Shown piece by piece: positions 21,060-34,066 of a stretch of 64,000 bases of DNA (position 1 is the stretch's first letter; each line of letters opens with the position of its first letter). A program made the position numbers and the translations under genes. The stretch comes from Enterobacter hormaechei ATCC 49162 (GTDB lineage Bacteria > Pseudomonadota > Gammaproteobacteria > Enterobacterales > Enterobacteriaceae), in assembly GCF_001875655.1 (NCBI RefSeq), contig NZ_MKEQ01000002.1:310001-374000 (forward strand), written 5' to 3'. The notes below the pieces were generated by a model. It was not told the origin of the DNA. It saw nothing but the letters and a program-made list of their open reading frames with translations, and made no database searches.

Positions 21060-21950
21060 ATGACGCTGAAAGTGGGTTTTATTGGCCTGGGTATCATGGG
21101 CAAACCAATGAGCAAAAACCTCATCAAAGCAGGTTACTCACTGGTGGTTTTAGATCGTAATTCAGACGCGGTAGCAGAGGTGATTGCGGCTGGCGCAGAA
21201 ACGGCGACTACTGCAAAAGCGATTGCTGAGCAGTGCGACGTCATTATCACTATGCTGCCAAACTCACCGCACGTGAAAGAGGTGGCGCTGGGTGAGAACG
21301 GCATTATCGACGGTGCGAAGCCGGGCCTGGTGGTGATTGATATGAGTTCTATCGCACCGCTGGCGAGCCGCGAAATCAGCGAGGCGCTGAAAGCGAAAGG
21401 CGTGGAGATGCTGGATGCGCCGGTCAGCGGCGGCGAGCCGAAAGCCATCGACGGCACCCTGTCGGTGATGGTCGGCGGCGATAAGGCCGTCTTCGACACA
21501 TACTACGACCTGATGAAAGCGATGGCTGGCTCCGTGGTGCACACCGGTGAAATTGGCGCAGGCAACGTCACCAAGCTGGCTAATCAGGTCATTGTGGCGC
21601 TGAATATCGCGGCAATGTCCGAAGCGCTGACGCTGGCCACCAAAGCGGGCGTTAATCCGGATCTGGTTTATCAGGCCATTCGTGGTGGTCTGGCGGGCAG
21701 CACCGTGCTGGATGCCAAGGCGCCGATGGTGATGGATCGTAACTTCAAGCCGGGCTTCCGCATCGACCTGCATATTAAAGATCTGGCGAATGCGCTGGAT
21801 ACGTCCCACGGCGTGGGGGCACAGCTGCCGCTGACTGCCGCCGTCATGGAGATGATGCAGGCGCTGCGTGCGGATGGTCTGGGCACTGCCGATCACAGCG
21901 CGTTAGCGTGCTACTACGAAAAACTGGCGAAGGTCGAAATTGCTCGCTAA
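21060..21950 (+). CDS. garR: GarR, tartronate semialdehyde reductase
   Basis: 296 residues from the ATG at 21060, chosen over one five codons upstream because GAGGAA (21047-21052) is correctly spaced and E. coli GarR starts the same way. Beta-hydroxyacid dehydrogenase: Rossmann motif GFIGLGIMGKPMSKNL, signature DAPVSGGEPKA, and catalytic Lys in GNVTKLANQ. It reduces tartronate semialdehyde to glycerate. Confidence 0.96.
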   Translation: MTLKVGFIGLGIMGKPMSKNLIKAGYSLVVLDRNSDAVAEVIAAGAETATTAKAIAEQCDVIITMLPNSPHVKEVALGENGIIDGAKPGLVVIDMSSIAPLASREISEALKAKGVEMLDAPVSGGEPKAIDGTLSVMVGGDKAVFDTYYDLMKAMAGSVVHTGEIGAGNVTKLANQVIVALNIAAMSEALTLATKAGVNPDLVYQAIRGGLAGSTVLDAKAPMVMDRNFKPGFRIDLHIKDLANALDTSHGVGAQLPLTAAVMEMMQALRADGLGTADHSALACYYEKLAKVEIAR

Positions 21951-22006
21951 TGACGTCCTGCCCGGTGTCGCCATGATCACCGGGCCTACGGTCCAGGCAT
22001 ATCACT

Positions 22007-23152
22007 ATGAAAATCGTAATCGCGCCAGACTCTTATAAAGAAAGCCTGTCTGCCACTGAAGTGGCGCAGGCAATAGAAAAAGGATTTCGGGAAATTTTCC
22101 CCGACGCTCATTACGTCTCTGTTCCCGTTGCTGACGGTGGGGAAGGTACGGTTGAAGCGATGATCGCCGCGACGCAGGGCACCTGGCAACAGGCTGTCGT
22201 CACCGGCCCGTTAGGGGAAAAGGTGAATGCCTGCTGGGGGATCTCGGGCGACGGTACCACCGCATTTATCGAGATGGCCGCCGCCAGCGGCCTGGCGCTT
22301 GTTCCTCCCGCGCGGCGTAACCCGCTTATCACCACCACCCGCGGTACGGGGGAGCTGATCCTCAGTGCGCTGGATAAAGGCGCGCGCAATATCATTATCG
22401 GTATCGGCGGGAGCGCAACCAACGATGGGGGCGCAGGCATGATGCAGGCGCTGGGCGCGAGGTTTACGGATGCGAACGGGACGGAGATCGGCTACGGCGG
22501 CGGTAGCCTGATGGCGCTAAACCATATTGATATTTCGGGTCTCGATCCGCGTCTTCAGGGATGCACAATTCGCGTCGCCTGTGACGTGACGAATCCGCTG
22601 GTGGGTGAAAGCGGCGCGTCGCGTATCTTTGGCCCGCAAAAAGGGGCGACGGAGGCGATGATCCTCGAACTCGACGCCAGTCTTAGCCACTATGCTGAGG
22701 TGATCAAAAAATCGTTGCGTATTGACGTCAACCCGGTGCCGGGGGCAGGCGCCGCGGGCGGCATGGGCGCGGCGCTGATGGCCTTCCTGGGGGCTGAGCT
22801 GAAAAGCGGCATTGAGATTGTCACCCAGGCGCTCAATCTTGAAGAACATATTCACGACTGCACCTGGGTGCTGACGGGGGAAGGGCGTATCGACAGCCAG
22901 AGCATTCACGGCAAAGTGCCCGTTGGCGTGGCGAGCGTTGCCAAAAAATACCATAAGCCGGTGATAGGGATTGCCGGAAGTCTGACGCAGGACGTGGGTG
23001 TGGTACACCAGTACGGCATCGATGCGGTGTTCAGCGTACTGACCCGCATCGGTTCGCTGGAAGAGGCGTTCCGGGGAGCCTCTGACAACATTTACCGCGC
23101 CTCGCGCAATATCGCGGCCACATTGCAGGTAGGCATGCGCAGCCAGGGGTGA
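22007..23152 (+). CDS. garK: GarK, glycerate 2-kinase
   Basis: 381 residues, the E. coli length. Glycerate kinase type 1 fold starting MKIVIAPDSYKESLSA, with GGEGTVEA and IGGSATNDGGAGM in the nucleotide and substrate clefts. It makes 2-phosphoglycerate, which enters glycolysis. Its stop codon (23150-23152) lies inside the apparent -35 element of the rnpB promoter. Confidence 0.96.
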   Translation: MKIVIAPDSYKESLSATEVAQAIEKGFREIFPDAHYVSVPVADGGEGTVEAMIAATQGTWQQAVVTGPLGEKVNACWGISGDGTTAFIEMAAASGLALVPPARRNPLITTTRGTGELILSALDKGARNIIIGIGGSATNDGGAGMMQALGARFTDANGTEIGYGGGSLMALNHIDISGLDPRLQGCTIRVACDVTNPLVGESGASRIFGPQKGATEAMILELDASLSHYAEVIKKSLRIDVNPVPGAGAAGGMGAALMAFLGAELKSGIEIVTQALNLEEHIHDCTWVLTGEGRIDSQSIHGKVPVGVASVAKKYHKPVIGIAGSLTQDVGVVHQYGIDAVFSVLTRIGSLEEAFRGASDNIYRASRNIAATLQVGMRSQG

Positions 23153-23177
23153 CAGCGGCGCGCAAACCCTCTATACT
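23149..23177 (+). promoter_or_regulatory. rnpB promoter
   Basis: GTGACA (23149-23154) and TATACT (23172-23177) are separated by exactly 17 bases, and the RNA 5' end expected from E. coli rnpB is 8 bases after the -10. The GC-rich discriminator (GCGCGCC) is typical of growth-rate controlled stable-RNA promoters. Confidence 0.8.
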
Positions 23178-23184
23178 GCGCGCC

Positions 23185-23561
<377 letters not shown>

Positions 23562-23566
23562 TCTTA

Positions 23567-23593
23567 CAAAACCCCGCTTCGGCGGGGTTTTTG
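23567..23593 (+). terminator. Terminator of rnpB
   Basis: AAACCCCGC and GCGGGGTTT form a perfect GC-rich stem around a TTCG loop and are followed by a run of T (to 23592). Confidence 0.9.
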
Positions 23594-24236
23594 CTTTCTG
23601 AAGGTTGCTGAAGAGTGGGTAAGCGTAGCGCCAGACGACATCAATTCTCAATTTTGCGACGCTAAGCACATTTCACTGTTTTCTCCGATACGCGTTCCTC
23701 TCATCTGCTGCGCATGATCGCAATCACAAAATTTAACGCTATAAAATGAGAAAAATTTAGTGTTGATTCAATGTTGCATTTGTTGGCTTTGTGATACGGA
23801 ATGTTTTTTATTTGATAATCGAATATTGAATCTAAAAACATTCTTCTGGTGAATGTGTGATATATCCCACCCTTTAACCGAAAATGGAATAAATATTCCT
23901 GGTAAAGTTGATAAACCACAAAAATGTTTTAAAGGAATAATGCTGTTTTATTAACCTTTAATTGCCTGAAAGATAGCCTTTATTAATATTTTTAAGGCAA
24001 AAAAATTCACGCTGGTTATTGCCATAAAATAAATTTATTACTGCGGTTTTTATTGATCAATATCAGCGTAGTTGCGTATTTTTATTGTGTTAAATATTTG
24101 ATTAATAAAGAAATAAATCGCTTTTGGGTGCGGTTGTAAAATGGGCGTTCTGGCAAATTGTGAGTAACAGCACATACCCCCGGAAAGAATATTGGGTAGA
24201 ATCCGCTGCGTCATAGGGAAATAAGCGCAGAATATT
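23594..24236. other. AT-rich gap between rnpB and tdcA
   Basis: About 640 bases, clearly AT-rich compared with both sides. No convincing gene. A 72-codon frame with a GTG start runs leftward at 23701-23919, in the place where E. coli has the divergent tdcR, but it lacks a ribosome site and I do not recognise the product. The right end holds the tdc promoter. AT-rich leader DNA is expected at tdc, where IHF and H-NS act in E. coli. Confidence 0.5.
24159..24202 (+). promoter_or_regulatory. tdc operon promoter with CRP site
   Basis: TGTGAGTAACAGCACA (24159-24174) matches the CRP palindrome at 9 of 10 key bases. A -10 element TAGAAT follows at 24197-24202. This puts the CRP centre about 41.5 bases before the expected start near 24208, the geometry of a class II CRP-dependent promoter. 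CRP dependence of tdc is established in E. coli. Confidence 0.78.
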
Positions 24237-25157
24237 ATGAATACTATTATTCTACCGAAAACACAGCACCTCGTGGTATTTCAGGAAGTCATCAAAAGTG
24301 GCTCCATAGGTTCTGCTGCAAGACAACTGGGGCTGACGCAACCTGCCGTCAGCAAAATCATCAGCGACATCGAATCCTACTTTGGGGTGGAAGTGATGGT
24401 GCGTAAAAACACCGGCGTAAAACTCACTGCCGCTGGCCAGGTGCTGCTGTCGTACGCTGAGTCGATCACCCGCGAAATGAAAAACATGGTAAGCGAGATC
24501 AACAGCCTCAGTTTCAGTACCGTCATGGACGTTTCCTTTGGCTATCCGTCGCTGATTGGCTTCACCTTCCTGTCCGGGATGATCAAAAAATTCAAGGAAG
24601 TGTTCCCGAAAGCGCGCGTCTCCATGTATGAAGCGCAGCTCTCTTCATTCCTGCCCGCCATTCGCGATGGTCGGCTGGATTTCGCCATCGGCACGCTGAG
24701 CGACGGAATGCAGCTTCAGGATCTTCACGTCGAGCCTCTGTTTGAATCCGAGTTTGTGCTGGTGGCGAGTAAATCACGAACGTGCACCGGCCCGACCAGA
24801 CTGGCATCGCTCACGCATGAGCAGTGGGTGATGCCGCAAACCGATATGGGCTACTACAACGAACTCCTGACCACCCTGCAAGACAATCACATCAGCATTG
24901 AAAACATCGTCCAGACCGATTCCGTCGTCACCATCTATAACCTTGTCCTCAATGCCGATTACCTGACGGTGATCCCCCGTGACATGATTGCACCATTCGG
25001 TTCGGATCAGTTTATCGTTTTGCCAGTAGAAGATGAATTACCCGTGGCGCGTTATGCCGCCGTATGGTCGAAAAATTACAGTATTAAAAAATCGGCGTCA
25101 GTATTAGTTGAACTGGCAAAACAATATTCGTCGATGAATATCGAAAAACGACGATAG
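24237..25157 (+). CDS. tdcA: TdcA, LysR-family activator of the tdc operon
   Basis: 306 residues (E. coli: 312). The N-terminal helix-turn-helix (SIGSAARQLGLTQPAVSKIISDIE, about residues 22-45) is followed by a LysR effector domain. It activates the anaerobic threonine/serine operon of which it is the first gene. 96 bases separate it from tdcB. Confidence 0.95.
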   Translation: MNTIILPKTQHLVVFQEVIKSGSIGSAARQLGLTQPAVSKIISDIESYFGVEVMVRKNTGVKLTAAGQVLLSYAESITREMKNMVSEINSLSFSTVMDVSFGYPSLIGFTFLSGMIKKFKEVFPKARVSMYEAQLSSFLPAIRDGRLDFAIGTLSDGMQLQDLHVEPLFESEFVLVASKSRTCTGPTRLASLTHEQWVMPQTDMGYYNELLTTLQDNHISIENIVQTDSVVTIYNLVLNADYLTVIPRDMIAPFGSDQFIVLPVEDELPVARYAAVWSKNYSIKKSASVLVELAKQYSSMNIEKRR

Positions 25158-25253
25158 AAATAATGATGATTTAAAACACCCGTAGCGATGCCTTTTAACG
25201 CTCTGATACCCTGACTTTGCCTGAAAACAATGAATTATTATAACGAGGATATT

Positions 25254-26243
25254 ATGCACATTACTTACGATCTCCCGGTGACTATTGAAGATATTCAGGA
25301 CGCCAGAAAAAGACTGGCGGGAAAAATCTATAAAACCGGTATGCCGCGCTCAAATTATCTCAGCGAGCGGTGTAAGGGTGAGATATTCCTGAAATTTGAA
25401 AATATGCAGCGCACCGGCTCGTTTAAAATACGTGGGGCGTTCAATAAATTAAGCTCGCTGACCGATGCGGAAAAACGCAAGGGCGTGGTGGCCTGCTCTG
25501 CGGGAAACCATGCGCAGGGGGTCTCGCTCTCCTGTGCGATGCTCGGCATTGACGGCAAAGTAGTGATGCCGATGGGCGCGCCGAAATCCAAGGTTGCCGC
25601 CACGCGCGACTACTCCGCCGAAGTGGTGCTGCACGGCGAGAACTTCAACGACACCATCGCCAAAGTGAGCGAAATCGTCGAGATGGAAGGGCGCATATTT
25701 ATCCCGCCTTACGACGATCCGAAAGTGATCGCGGGTCAGGGCACCATTGGCCTGGAAATCCTCGAAGATTTATATGACGTGGATAACGTGATTGTCCCCA
25801 TCGGCGGCGGCGGTTTAATTGCCGGTATTGCGACAGCAATTAAATCCATCAACCCGACCATTAATATTATCGGCGTACAGTCTGAAAACGTGCACGGCAT
25901 GGCGGCATCGTATCAGGCCGGAGAAATAATCAACCATCGCGTTACCGGTACATTAGCCGACGGCTGCGACGTGTCTCGCCCGGGTAAATTAACCTTCGAA
26001 ATCGTTCGTGAATTAGTCGATGACATAGTGCTGGTCAGTGAAGACGAAATTCGCAACAGCATGATCGCGCTTATTCAGCGAAATAAAGTGGTGACGGAAG
26101 GCGCGGGCGCGCTGGCGTGCGCGGCGTTATTAAGCGGCAAACTTGACCACTATATTCAGGGCCGGAAAACCGTGTGCATTATTTCCGGCGGCAATATCGA
26201 TCTCTCCCGTGTTTCCCAAATTACCGGCTTCGTTGACGCATAA
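25254..26243 (+). CDS. tdcB: TdcB, catabolic threonine dehydratase
   Basis: 329 residues from the ATG at 25254 ([10 protein letters not shown]), the E. coli length, with an AACGAGGAT ribosome site; an in-frame ATG eight codons upstream is less likely. PLP enzyme: the Schiff-base lysine is Lys58 in [11 protein letters not shown], and the glycine-rich phosphate loop is [11 protein letters not shown]. It turns threonine into 2-oxobutyrate and ammonia and also acts on serine. Confidence 0.97.
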   Translation: MHITYDLPVTIEDIQDARKRLAGKIYKTGMPRSNYLSERCKGEIFLKFENMQRTGSFKIRGAFNKLSSLTDAEKRKGVVACSAGNHAQGVSLSCAMLGIDGKVVMPMGAPKSKVAATRDYSAEVVLHGENFNDTIAKVSEIVEMEGRIFIPPYDDPKVIAGQGTIGLEILEDLYDVDNVIVPIGGGGLIAGIATAIKSINPTINIIGVQSENVHGMAASYQAGEIINHRVTGTLADGCDVSRPGKLTFEIVRELVDDIVLVSEDEIRNSMIALIQRNKVVTEGAGALACAALLSGKLDHYIQGRKTVCIISGGNIDLSRVSQITGFVDA

Positions 26244-26250
26244 AGGATGA

Positions 26251-27585
<1,335 letters not shown>

Positions 27586-27615
27586 ATCAAAGCTCAGGAA
27601 GAGCGGAGCCATACC

Positions 27616-28824
27616 ATGATTGAGTTTCCGGTAGTACTGGTCATTAACTGCGGATCGTCCTCTGTTAAGTTTTCGGTGCTGGACGCCGCAAGCTGCGATG
27701 CTCTGATGACGGGCATAGCGGACGGCATCAACACTGAAAAAGCCTTTATTTCCGTGAACGGGGGTGAGCCAGTCAGACTGGCTCACCAGGACTACGAAGG
27801 GGCGCTGGCTGCCATCGCCCTGGAGCTGGAGAAGCGCAACCTGATGAGCAGCGTGGCCTTGATTGGCCATCGCATTGCGCACGGCGGCGATCTCTTCAGC
27901 GAGTCAACCCTGATCACGGAAGAGGTGATTGAGCAGATCCGCCAGGTTTCCCCGCTGGCGCCGCTGCATAACTACGCTAACCTGAGCGGCGTGGAAGCCG
28001 CAGAGCGCCTGTTCCCTGGCGTGCAGCAGGTGGCGGTATTTGACACCAGCTTCCACCAGACCATGGCGCCGCAGGCGTATCTGTACGGCCTGCCGTACCG
28101 CTATTTTGAAGAGCTGGGCGTACGCCGCTACGGCTTCCACGGCACCTCTCATCGCTACGTGGCTACGCAGGCGCATACGCTTCTCGGGCTGTCCCCCGAG
28201 GATAGCGGCCTGGTGATTGCCCATCTCGGCAACGGGGCGTCCATCTGCGCGGTGCGTAACGGCGAAAGCGTGGACACGTCCATGGGCATGACGCCGCTGG
28301 AGGGGCTGGTGATGGGGACGCGCTGCGGCGACGTGGATTTTGGCGCGATGGCGTGGATCGCCCAGCAGACCGGCCAGTCGTTCGAGGATCTGGAGCGCGT
28401 GGTTAACAAAGAGTCGGGGTTGCTGGGGATCTCCGGGATTTCTTCAGATCTGCGGGCATTAGAGAAGGCCTGGCACGAAGGTAATGAGCGGGCCGCGCTT
28501 GCGATACACACCTTCGTTCACCGCGTTGCGCGGCACATTGCGGGGCACGCCGCGTCCCTGCACCGTCTGGATGGCGTGGTGTTCACCGGCGGGATCGGTG
28601 AGAACTCCGTGCTCATCCGTACGCTGGTGGTGGAGCACCTGAAGGTGTTTGGCATCACCCTCGACGAGGCGAAAAATGCCCTGCCGGGCAGCGCGGGTGA
28701 GCGCGTCATCTCCACCGAGTCGTCCCGCGCGGCCTGCGCGGTTATCCCTACCAATGAAGAAAAAATGATCGCGCTGGATGCCCTCCGTCTTGGGAAGGTT
28801 ACTCCGGCCGCGGCTTACGCCTGA
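27616..28824 (+). CDS. tdcD: TdcD, propionate kinase
   Basis: 402 residues. Acetokinase-family fold: [13 protein letters not shown] at the N-terminus, [10 protein letters not shown] in the middle and TGGIGENS near the C-terminus. It converts propionyl phosphate and ADP into propionate and ATP, the energy-yielding step of this pathway. Position between tdcC and tdcE tells it from AckA. Confidence 0.96.
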   Translation: MIEFPVVLVINCGSSSVKFSVLDAASCDALMTGIADGINTEKAFISVNGGEPVRLAHQDYEGALAAIALELEKRNLMSSVALIGHRIAHGGDLFSESTLITEEVIEQIRQVSPLAPLHNYANLSGVEAAERLFPGVQQVAVFDTSFHQTMAPQAYLYGLPYRYFEELGVRRYGFHGTSHRYVATQAHTLLGLSPEDSGLVIAHLGNGASICAVRNGESVDTSMGMTPLEGLVMGTRCGDVDFGAMAWIAQQTGQSFEDLERVVNKESGLLGISGISSDLRALEKAWHEGNERAALAIHTFVHRVARHIAGHAASLHRLDGVVFTGGIGENSVLIRTLVVEHLKVFGITLDEAKNALPGSAGERVISTESSRAACAVIPTNEEKMIALDALRLGKVTPAAAYA

Positions 28825-28839
28825 TAAAGCGAGAATCTG

Positions 28840-31134
28840 ATGAAAGTAACAATCGATACGGGCGTCGCGCCTTACAGCGACGCATGGGCCGGGTTTCGCG
28901 GTGAAGAATGGAAAAACGCCGTTAACGTGCGCGATTTTATTCAGCATAACTACACCCCTTATGAAGGCGATGAAGCTTTCCTCGCGCAGGCGACGCCAGC
29001 AACGACGGCGCTGTGGCAGAAGGTGATGGTCGGCATTCGCCAGGAGAATGCCACCCACGCCCCGGTGGATTTTGATACCAACATCGCGACCACCATTACC
29101 GCCCACGGGCCGGGCTATATTGACCAGGAGCTGGAGACGATCGTTGGCCTGCAAACCGACAAGCCGCTCAAGCGCGCCCTGCATCCGTACGGCGGGATCA
29201 ACATGATCCGTAGCTCGTTTGAAGCCTACGGTCGCGAGATGGATCCGCAGTTTGAATATCTCTTCACCGATCTGCGCAAAACCCACAACCAGGGCGTGTT
29301 TGACGTTTACTCCCCGGAAATGATGCGCTGCCGCAAATCGGGCGTGTTAACCGGTCTGCCGGATGGCTACGGGCGCGGACGCATCATCGGCGACTACCGC
29401 CGCGTGGCGCTGTATGGCATCAGCTATCTGGTGCGCGAGCGTGAACTCCAGTTCGCCGATCTCCAGGGGAAACTGGAGCGCGGAGAAGATCTGGAGGCCA
29501 CGATCCGCCTGCGTGAGGAGCTGGCGGAGCATAAGCGTGCGCTGCTTCAGATCCAGCAGATGGCGGCGAACTATGGCTTTGATATTTCACGTCCGGCGAT
29601 GAATGCGCAGGAGGCGGTGCAGTGGGTCTACTTTGCCTACCTTGCCGCAGTGAAATCCCAGAACGGCGGCGCGATGTCGCTGGGGCGCACGGCCTCCTTC
29701 CTTGATATCTACATTGAACGCGACATGCAGGCAGGAAGGCTGAATGAGGTTCAGGCCCAGGAGCTGATCGACCACTTCATCATGAAGATCCGTATGGTAC
29801 GCTTCCTGCGCACGCCGGAGTTCGACACGCTCTTCTCCGGCGATCCGATCTGGGCCACGGAAGTGATTGGCGGCATGGGTCTGGATGGCCGCACGCTGGT
29901 GACCAAAAACAGCTTCCGCTACCTGCATACCCTGCACACCATGGGGCCTGCGCCGGAGCCAAACCTGACGATCCTCTGGTCCGAGCAACTGCCAATCGCC
30001 TTCAAGAAATACGCCGCGCAGGTCTCTATCGTTACCTCCTCGCTGCAATATGAGAACGACGATCTGATGCGCGCTGACTTCAACAGTGACGACTACGCCA
30101 TTGCCTGCTGCGTCAGCCCGATGGTGATCGGCAAGCAGATGCAGTTCTTCGGCGCACGCGCTAACCTGGCGAAAACGCTGCTGTACGCGATCAACGGCGG
30201 GGTGGATGAGAAGCTGAAGATCCAGGTCGGCCCGAAAACCGAGCCGCTGCTGGATGAGGTGCTGGATTACGACACCGTGATGGCGAGCCTCGATCACTTC
30301 ATGGACTGGCTGGCGGTGCAGTACATTAGCGCGCTGAATCTCATTCACTACATGCATGATAAATACAGTTATGAAGCCTCGCTGATGGCGCTCCACGACC
30401 GGGACGTCTACCGCACCATGGCCTGCGGCATTGCCGGGCTGTCGGTGGCGGCGGATTCCCTGTCGGCCATCAAATACGCCACGGTAAAACCGGTGCGCGA
30501 CCACACCGGACTGGCGGTCGATTTTGTCATCGAAGGCGACTATCCGCAGTACGGCAACAACGACGATCGCGTGGACAGCATTGCCTGCGACCTGGTGGAG
30601 CGCTTTATGAAGAAGATCCAGGCGCTGCCGACATACCGCAACGCGGTGCCGACGCAGTCGATCCTGACCATCACCTCCAATGTGGTTTACGGGCAGAAGA
30701 CCGGCAACACGCCGGATGGACGCCGCGGTGGTACGCCGTTTGCACCGGGGGCCAACCCGATGCACGGGCGTGACAGAAAAGGGGCGGTGGCGTCGTTAAC
30801 CTCGGTCGCCAAGCTGCCGTTCACCTATGCGAAAGACGGGATCTCCTACACCTTCTCCATCGTGCCGCAGGCGCTGGGCAAGGACGAGCCGGTGCGCAAA
30901 AACAACCTTGTCGGGCTGCTGGACGGGTACTTCCACCACGAAGCGGCCATTGAGGGCGGTCAGCACCTGAACGTCAACGTGATGAACCGGGAGATGCTGC
31001 TGGATGCGATTGCCCATCCGGAGAACTACCCGAACCTGACGATCCGTGTTTCAGGCTATGCGGTGCGGTTTAACGCCCTGACGCGCGAGCAGCAGCAGGA
31101 CGTGATTTCGAGGACGTTTACGCAGGCGATGTAA
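28840..31134 (+). CDS. tdcE: TdcE, 2-oxobutyrate formate-lyase
   Basis: 764 residues, the E. coli length. Glycyl-radical enzyme of the pyruvate formate-lyase family: adjacent catalytic cysteines Cys423-Cys424 (IACCVSPM) and the radical glycine at residue 739 in RVSGYAVRF. It cleaves 2-oxobutyrate to propionyl-CoA and formate, and can use pyruvate. It needs the PFL-activating enzyme, which is not in this window. Last gene of the operon here. Confidence 0.97.
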   Translation: MKVTIDTGVAPYSDAWAGFRGEEWKNAVNVRDFIQHNYTPYEGDEAFLAQATPATTALWQKVMVGIRQENATHAPVDFDTNIATTITAHGPGYIDQELETIVGLQTDKPLKRALHPYGGINMIRSSFEAYGREMDPQFEYLFTDLRKTHNQGVFDVYSPEMMRCRKSGVLTGLPDGYGRGRIIGDYRRVALYGISYLVRERELQFADLQGKLERGEDLEATIRLREELAEHKRALLQIQQMAANYGFDISRPAMNAQEAVQWVYFAYLAAVKSQNGGAMSLGRTASFLDIYIERDMQAGRLNEVQAQELIDHFIMKIRMVRFLRTPEFDTLFSGDPIWATEVIGGMGLDGRTLVTKNSFRYLHTLHTMGPAPEPNLTILWSEQLPIAFKKYAAQVSIVTSSLQYENDDLMRADFNSDDYAIACCVSPMVIGKQMQFFGARANLAKTLLYAINGGVDEKLKIQVGPKTEPLLDEVLDYDTVMASLDHFMDWLAVQYISALNLIHYMHDKYSYEASLMALHDRDVYRTMACGIAGLSVAADSLSAIKYATVKPVRDHTGLAVDFVIEGDYPQYGNNDDRVDSIACDLVERFMKKIQALPTYRNAVPTQSILTITSNVVYGQKTGNTPDGRRGGTPFAPGANPMHGRDRKGAVASLTSVAKLPFTYAKDGISYTFSIVPQALGKDEPVRKNNLVGLLDGYFHHEAAIEGGQHLNVNVMNREMLLDAIAHPENYPNLTIRVSGYAVRFNALTREQQQDVISRTFTQAM

Positions 31135-31148
31135 TTCCGGCTGCCTTC

Positions 31149-31178
31149 AAGCCTCCTCGTTTGAGGAGGCTTTTAATT
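31149..31178 (+). terminator. Terminator closing the tdc operon after tdcE
   Basis: A perfect 8-bp stem (GCCTCCTC at 31151-31158 with GAGGAGGC at 31163-31170), a GTTT loop and a TTTTAATTT tail lie 16 bases after the tdcE stop. In E. coli tdcF and tdcG follow tdcE; here transcription ends instead. Confidence 0.88.
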
Positions 31179-31406
31179 TCGTGAACACCGTCACTTTTAG
31201 AAAATAACCTCTTTATCGAATCCACCAAAAGCAAAATTTCCTCCAAACGAAGAAAACCCTTATTAAAGTTGTGACTTTTTTCTCCCGCGCTCCGGATATG
31301 ATCTCCCCATACCAATAACACACACCTGCACTCTCTGACTCGCCATCGCTGGCGGTCGGAACCTTATAAAAACAACTAGTTACCCTACAAAATAAGCGAG
31401 TGCCCA

Positions 31407-32738
31407 ATGAATATGGCAACAAACAGCAATGTGATTGTGAGTGATTCCCCTGCGGCAAGGCGGGCGGGAATGAGCGAAAGCGAATGGCGAGAGGCGATCA
31501 AATTCGACAGTACCGATACGGGCTGGGTCATCATGAGTATTGGGATGGCTATCGGCGCGGGGATTGTTTTTCTCCCGGTGCAGGTCGGATTAATGGGGCT
31601 GTGGGTCTTTTTGCTCTCGTCGATTATTGGCTATCCGGCCATGTACCTGTTCCAGCGCCTGTTTATTAATACGCTGGCGGAATCCCCGGAATGTAAAGAC
31701 TACCCGAGCGTCATTAGCGGTTATTTAGGTAAAAACTGGGGCATCTTGTTGGGTGCGCTTTATTTCGTGATGCTGGTGATCTGGATGTTTGTCTATTCTA
31801 CGGCTATCACCAACGACAGCGCATCTTATTTGCACACCTTCGGCGTGACCGACGGTTTGTTATCTGAAAATCCGTTCTACGGTTTATTCCTGATCTGCAT
31901 TCTGGTCGCCATTTCGTCGCGCGGTGAAAAGCTGCTGTTTAAAGTCTCCAGCCTGATGGTGCTGACCAAATTATTTGTGGTGGCGGCGCTGGGTCTTTCG
32001 ATGATTGGACTCTGGCATTTAGCCAACGTCGGCATGCTGCCACCGATGGGGCTGCTGATTAAAAATGCCATTATTACGCTGCCCTTTACCTTAACCTCCA
32101 TTCTGTTTATTCAGACCTTAAGCCCGATGGTAATTTCCTATCGGTCGCGGGAAAAATCCGTTGAGGTGGCGCGTCATAAAGCGCTGCGGGCGATGAATAT
32201 TGCTTTCGGCGTGCTGTTTGTCACGGTCTTTTTCTACGCGGTCTCCTTCACACTGGCGATGGGGCACGACGAGGCGGTGAAAGCCTACGAGCAGAACATT
32301 TCTGCCCTGGCAATCGCGGCACAGTTTATCAGCGGCGACGGCGCGGGCTGGGTCAAAATCGTCAGCGTGATCCTCAATATCTTCGCTGTGATGACCGCCT
32401 TCTTCGGCGTCTATCTCGGCTTTCGCGAGGCGACGCAGGGCATCGTAATGAATATCCTGCGCCGCAAAATGCCGGTGAAGAAAATCAATGAAAACACCGT
32501 CCAGCGCGGGATTATGCTCTTCGCGATCCTGCTGGCCTGGAGCGCGATTGTATTAAACGCGCCGGTGCTGAGCTTCACCTCCATCTGTAGCCCTATTTTC
32601 GGGATGGTGGGCTGCTTAATTCCGGCGTGGCTGGTCTACAAAGTGCCCGCACTTCATAAATATAAAGGCGTATCGCTGGTGATTATTGTGATTACCGGGC
32701 TGCTGCTTTGTGTTTCTCCTTTCCTCGCCTTCTCATGA
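31407..32738 (+). CDS. cyuP: CyuP/DlsT (YhaO), HAAAP-family cysteine/serine transporter
   Basis: 443 residues, nearly identical to E. coli YhaO after a variable N-terminus (…[22 protein letters not shown]). About eleven membrane segments; [12 protein letters not shown] in the first helix parallels TdcC. E. coli YhaO has been reported to import cysteine (cyuP) and D/L-serine (dlsT). It forms an operon with the desulfidase gene downstream, 20 bases apart. In E. coli the pair is activated by CyuR (DecR), encoded elsewhere. Confidence 0.93.
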   Translation: MNMATNSNVIVSDSPAARRAGMSESEWREAIKFDSTDTGWVIMSIGMAIGAGIVFLPVQVGLMGLWVFLLSSIIGYPAMYLFQRLFINTLAESPECKDYPSVISGYLGKNWGILLGALYFVMLVIWMFVYSTAITNDSASYLHTFGVTDGLLSENPFYGLFLICILVAISSRGEKLLFKVSSLMVLTKLFVVAALGLSMIGLWHLANVGMLPPMGLLIKNAIITLPFTLTSILFIQTLSPMVISYRSREKSVEVARHKALRAMNIAFGVLFVTVFFYAVSFTLAMGHDEAVKAYEQNISALAIAAQFISGDGAGWVKIVSVILNIFAVMTAFFGVYLGFREATQGIVMNILRRKMPVKKINENTVQRGIMLFAILLAWSAIVLNAPVLSFTSICSPIFGMVGCLIPAWLVYKVPALHKYKGVSLVIIVITGLLLCVSPFLAFS

Positions 32739-32758
32739 GGTTAAATAAGGTCGTAACG

Positions 32759-34060
32759 ATGTCTGAGCAAATTAATCCTTTATGGAACCATTTTATTCGC
32801 GCCGTGCAGGAAGAGGTAAAGCCTGCGCTGGGGTGTACCGAACCCGTCTCGCTGGCGCTGGCCTGCGCCATGGCTGCCGGACAGCTTTCCGGCGACGTAA
32901 CGCGTATCGAGGCGTGGGTATCGCCGAACCTGATGAAAAACGGGCTTGGCGTAACGGTACCCGGCACCGGTATGGTTGGTTTGCCAATAGCGGCCGCGCT
33001 GGGGGCCATCGGTGGCAATGCGCAGGCGGGGCTGGAGGTGCTGAAAGATGTCACCGCCGATGCGCTGGCGCGGGCCAAAGCAATGCTGAAAGCGGGCCTG
33101 GTGCAGGTGAAATTGCAGGAGCCGTGCGATGAGATCCTCTATTCGCGTGCCTGCGTTTACGCCGGTGAGTCCTCGGCGATGGTGACTATTGCGGGCGGGC
33201 ATACCCGGGTGGTGGAGGTGGTTTGTCAGGGCGAAACGCGCTTCAGGCTTGACGAGCAACAGCGCCAGACGAACTATGATCCGCTTGCGGTGCTCTCGAC
33301 CACCACGCTCTCGCAGATCCTTGAGTTTGTGGAGCAGGTGCCGTTCGACGCGATCCGCTTTATCCTCGATGCAGGGCGACTGAACGATGCGCTCTCCCGG
33401 GAAGGTTTACTTGGTAACTGGGGGTTGCACATTGGCGCGACGCTCAATAAGCAGCGCGCACGTGGATGGATGGCCCAGGATCTGGGTTCAGACATTGTGA
33501 TCCGCACCAGTGCGGCCTCGGATGCCCGCATGGGGGGCGCGACGCTTCCGGCGATGAGCAACTCGGGGTCCGGGAATCAGGGCATCACCGCCACCATGCC
33601 GGTGGTCGTGGTGGCTGAACATGTTCAGGCTGATGACGAACGCCTGGCGCGGGCGCTGATGCTCTCGCATCTGTCGGCTATCTATATCCATTACCAGCTT
33701 CCGCGCTTGTCCGCGTTGTGCGCGGCGACAACGGCGGCAATGGGGGCTGCGGCGGGGATGGCGTGGCTGATGGGCGGTTCTTACCAGACCATTTCCATGG
33801 CGATCGGCAGTATGATCGGCGACGTGAGCGGGATGATCTGCGATGGGGCGTCTAACAGCTGCGCAATGAAGGTCTCGACCAGCGTCACCAGTGCCTGGAA
33901 AGCCGTGATGATGGCGCTGGATGATACTGCCGTGACGGGTAACGAGGGGATTGTGGCGCACGATGTGGAACAGTCTATTTCTAACCTGTGCGCCCTGGCG
34001 TGCCGCTCAATGCAGGCGACGGATCGGCAGATCATAGAGATTATGGCGAGTAAGGTGTAA
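32759..34060 (+). CDS. cyuA: CyuA (YhaM), iron-sulfur L-cysteine desulfidase
   Basis: 433 residues from the ATG at 32759, which follows an AAGG ribosome site and aligns with E. coli YhaM; an ATG at 32735 overlapping the yhaO stop is an alternative. Family cysteines are in place: Cys26 in LGCTEP, one in EPCDEIL, and a C-terminal pair in [12 protein letters not shown]. It breaks cysteine into pyruvate, sulfide and ammonia and is the main anaerobic cysteine-degrading enzyme in E. coli. Confidence 0.94.
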   Translation: MSEQINPLWNHFIRAVQEEVKPALGCTEPVSLALACAMAAGQLSGDVTRIEAWVSPNLMKNGLGVTVPGTGMVGLPIAAALGAIGGNAQAGLEVLKDVTADALARAKAMLKAGLVQVKLQEPCDEILYSRACVYAGESSAMVTIAGGHTRVVEVVCQGETRFRLDEQQRQTNYDPLAVLSTTTLSQILEFVEQVPFDAIRFILDAGRLNDALSREGLLGNWGLHIGATLNKQRARGWMAQDLGSDIVIRTSAASDARMGGATLPAMSNSGSGNQGITATMPVVVVAEHVQADDERLARALMLSHLSAIYIHYQLPRLSALCAATTAAMGAAAGMAWLMGGSYQTISMAIGSMIGDVSGMICDGASNSCAMKVSTSVTSAWKAVMMALDDTAVTGNEGIVAHDVEQSISNLCALACRSMQATDRQIIEIMASKV

Positions 34061-34066
34061 AAATTT

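Noticed and set aside
29587..30765. A 392-codon open frame opposite tdcE.
   Set aside because: Antisense shadow of a conserved glycyl-radical enzyme; no independent evidence.
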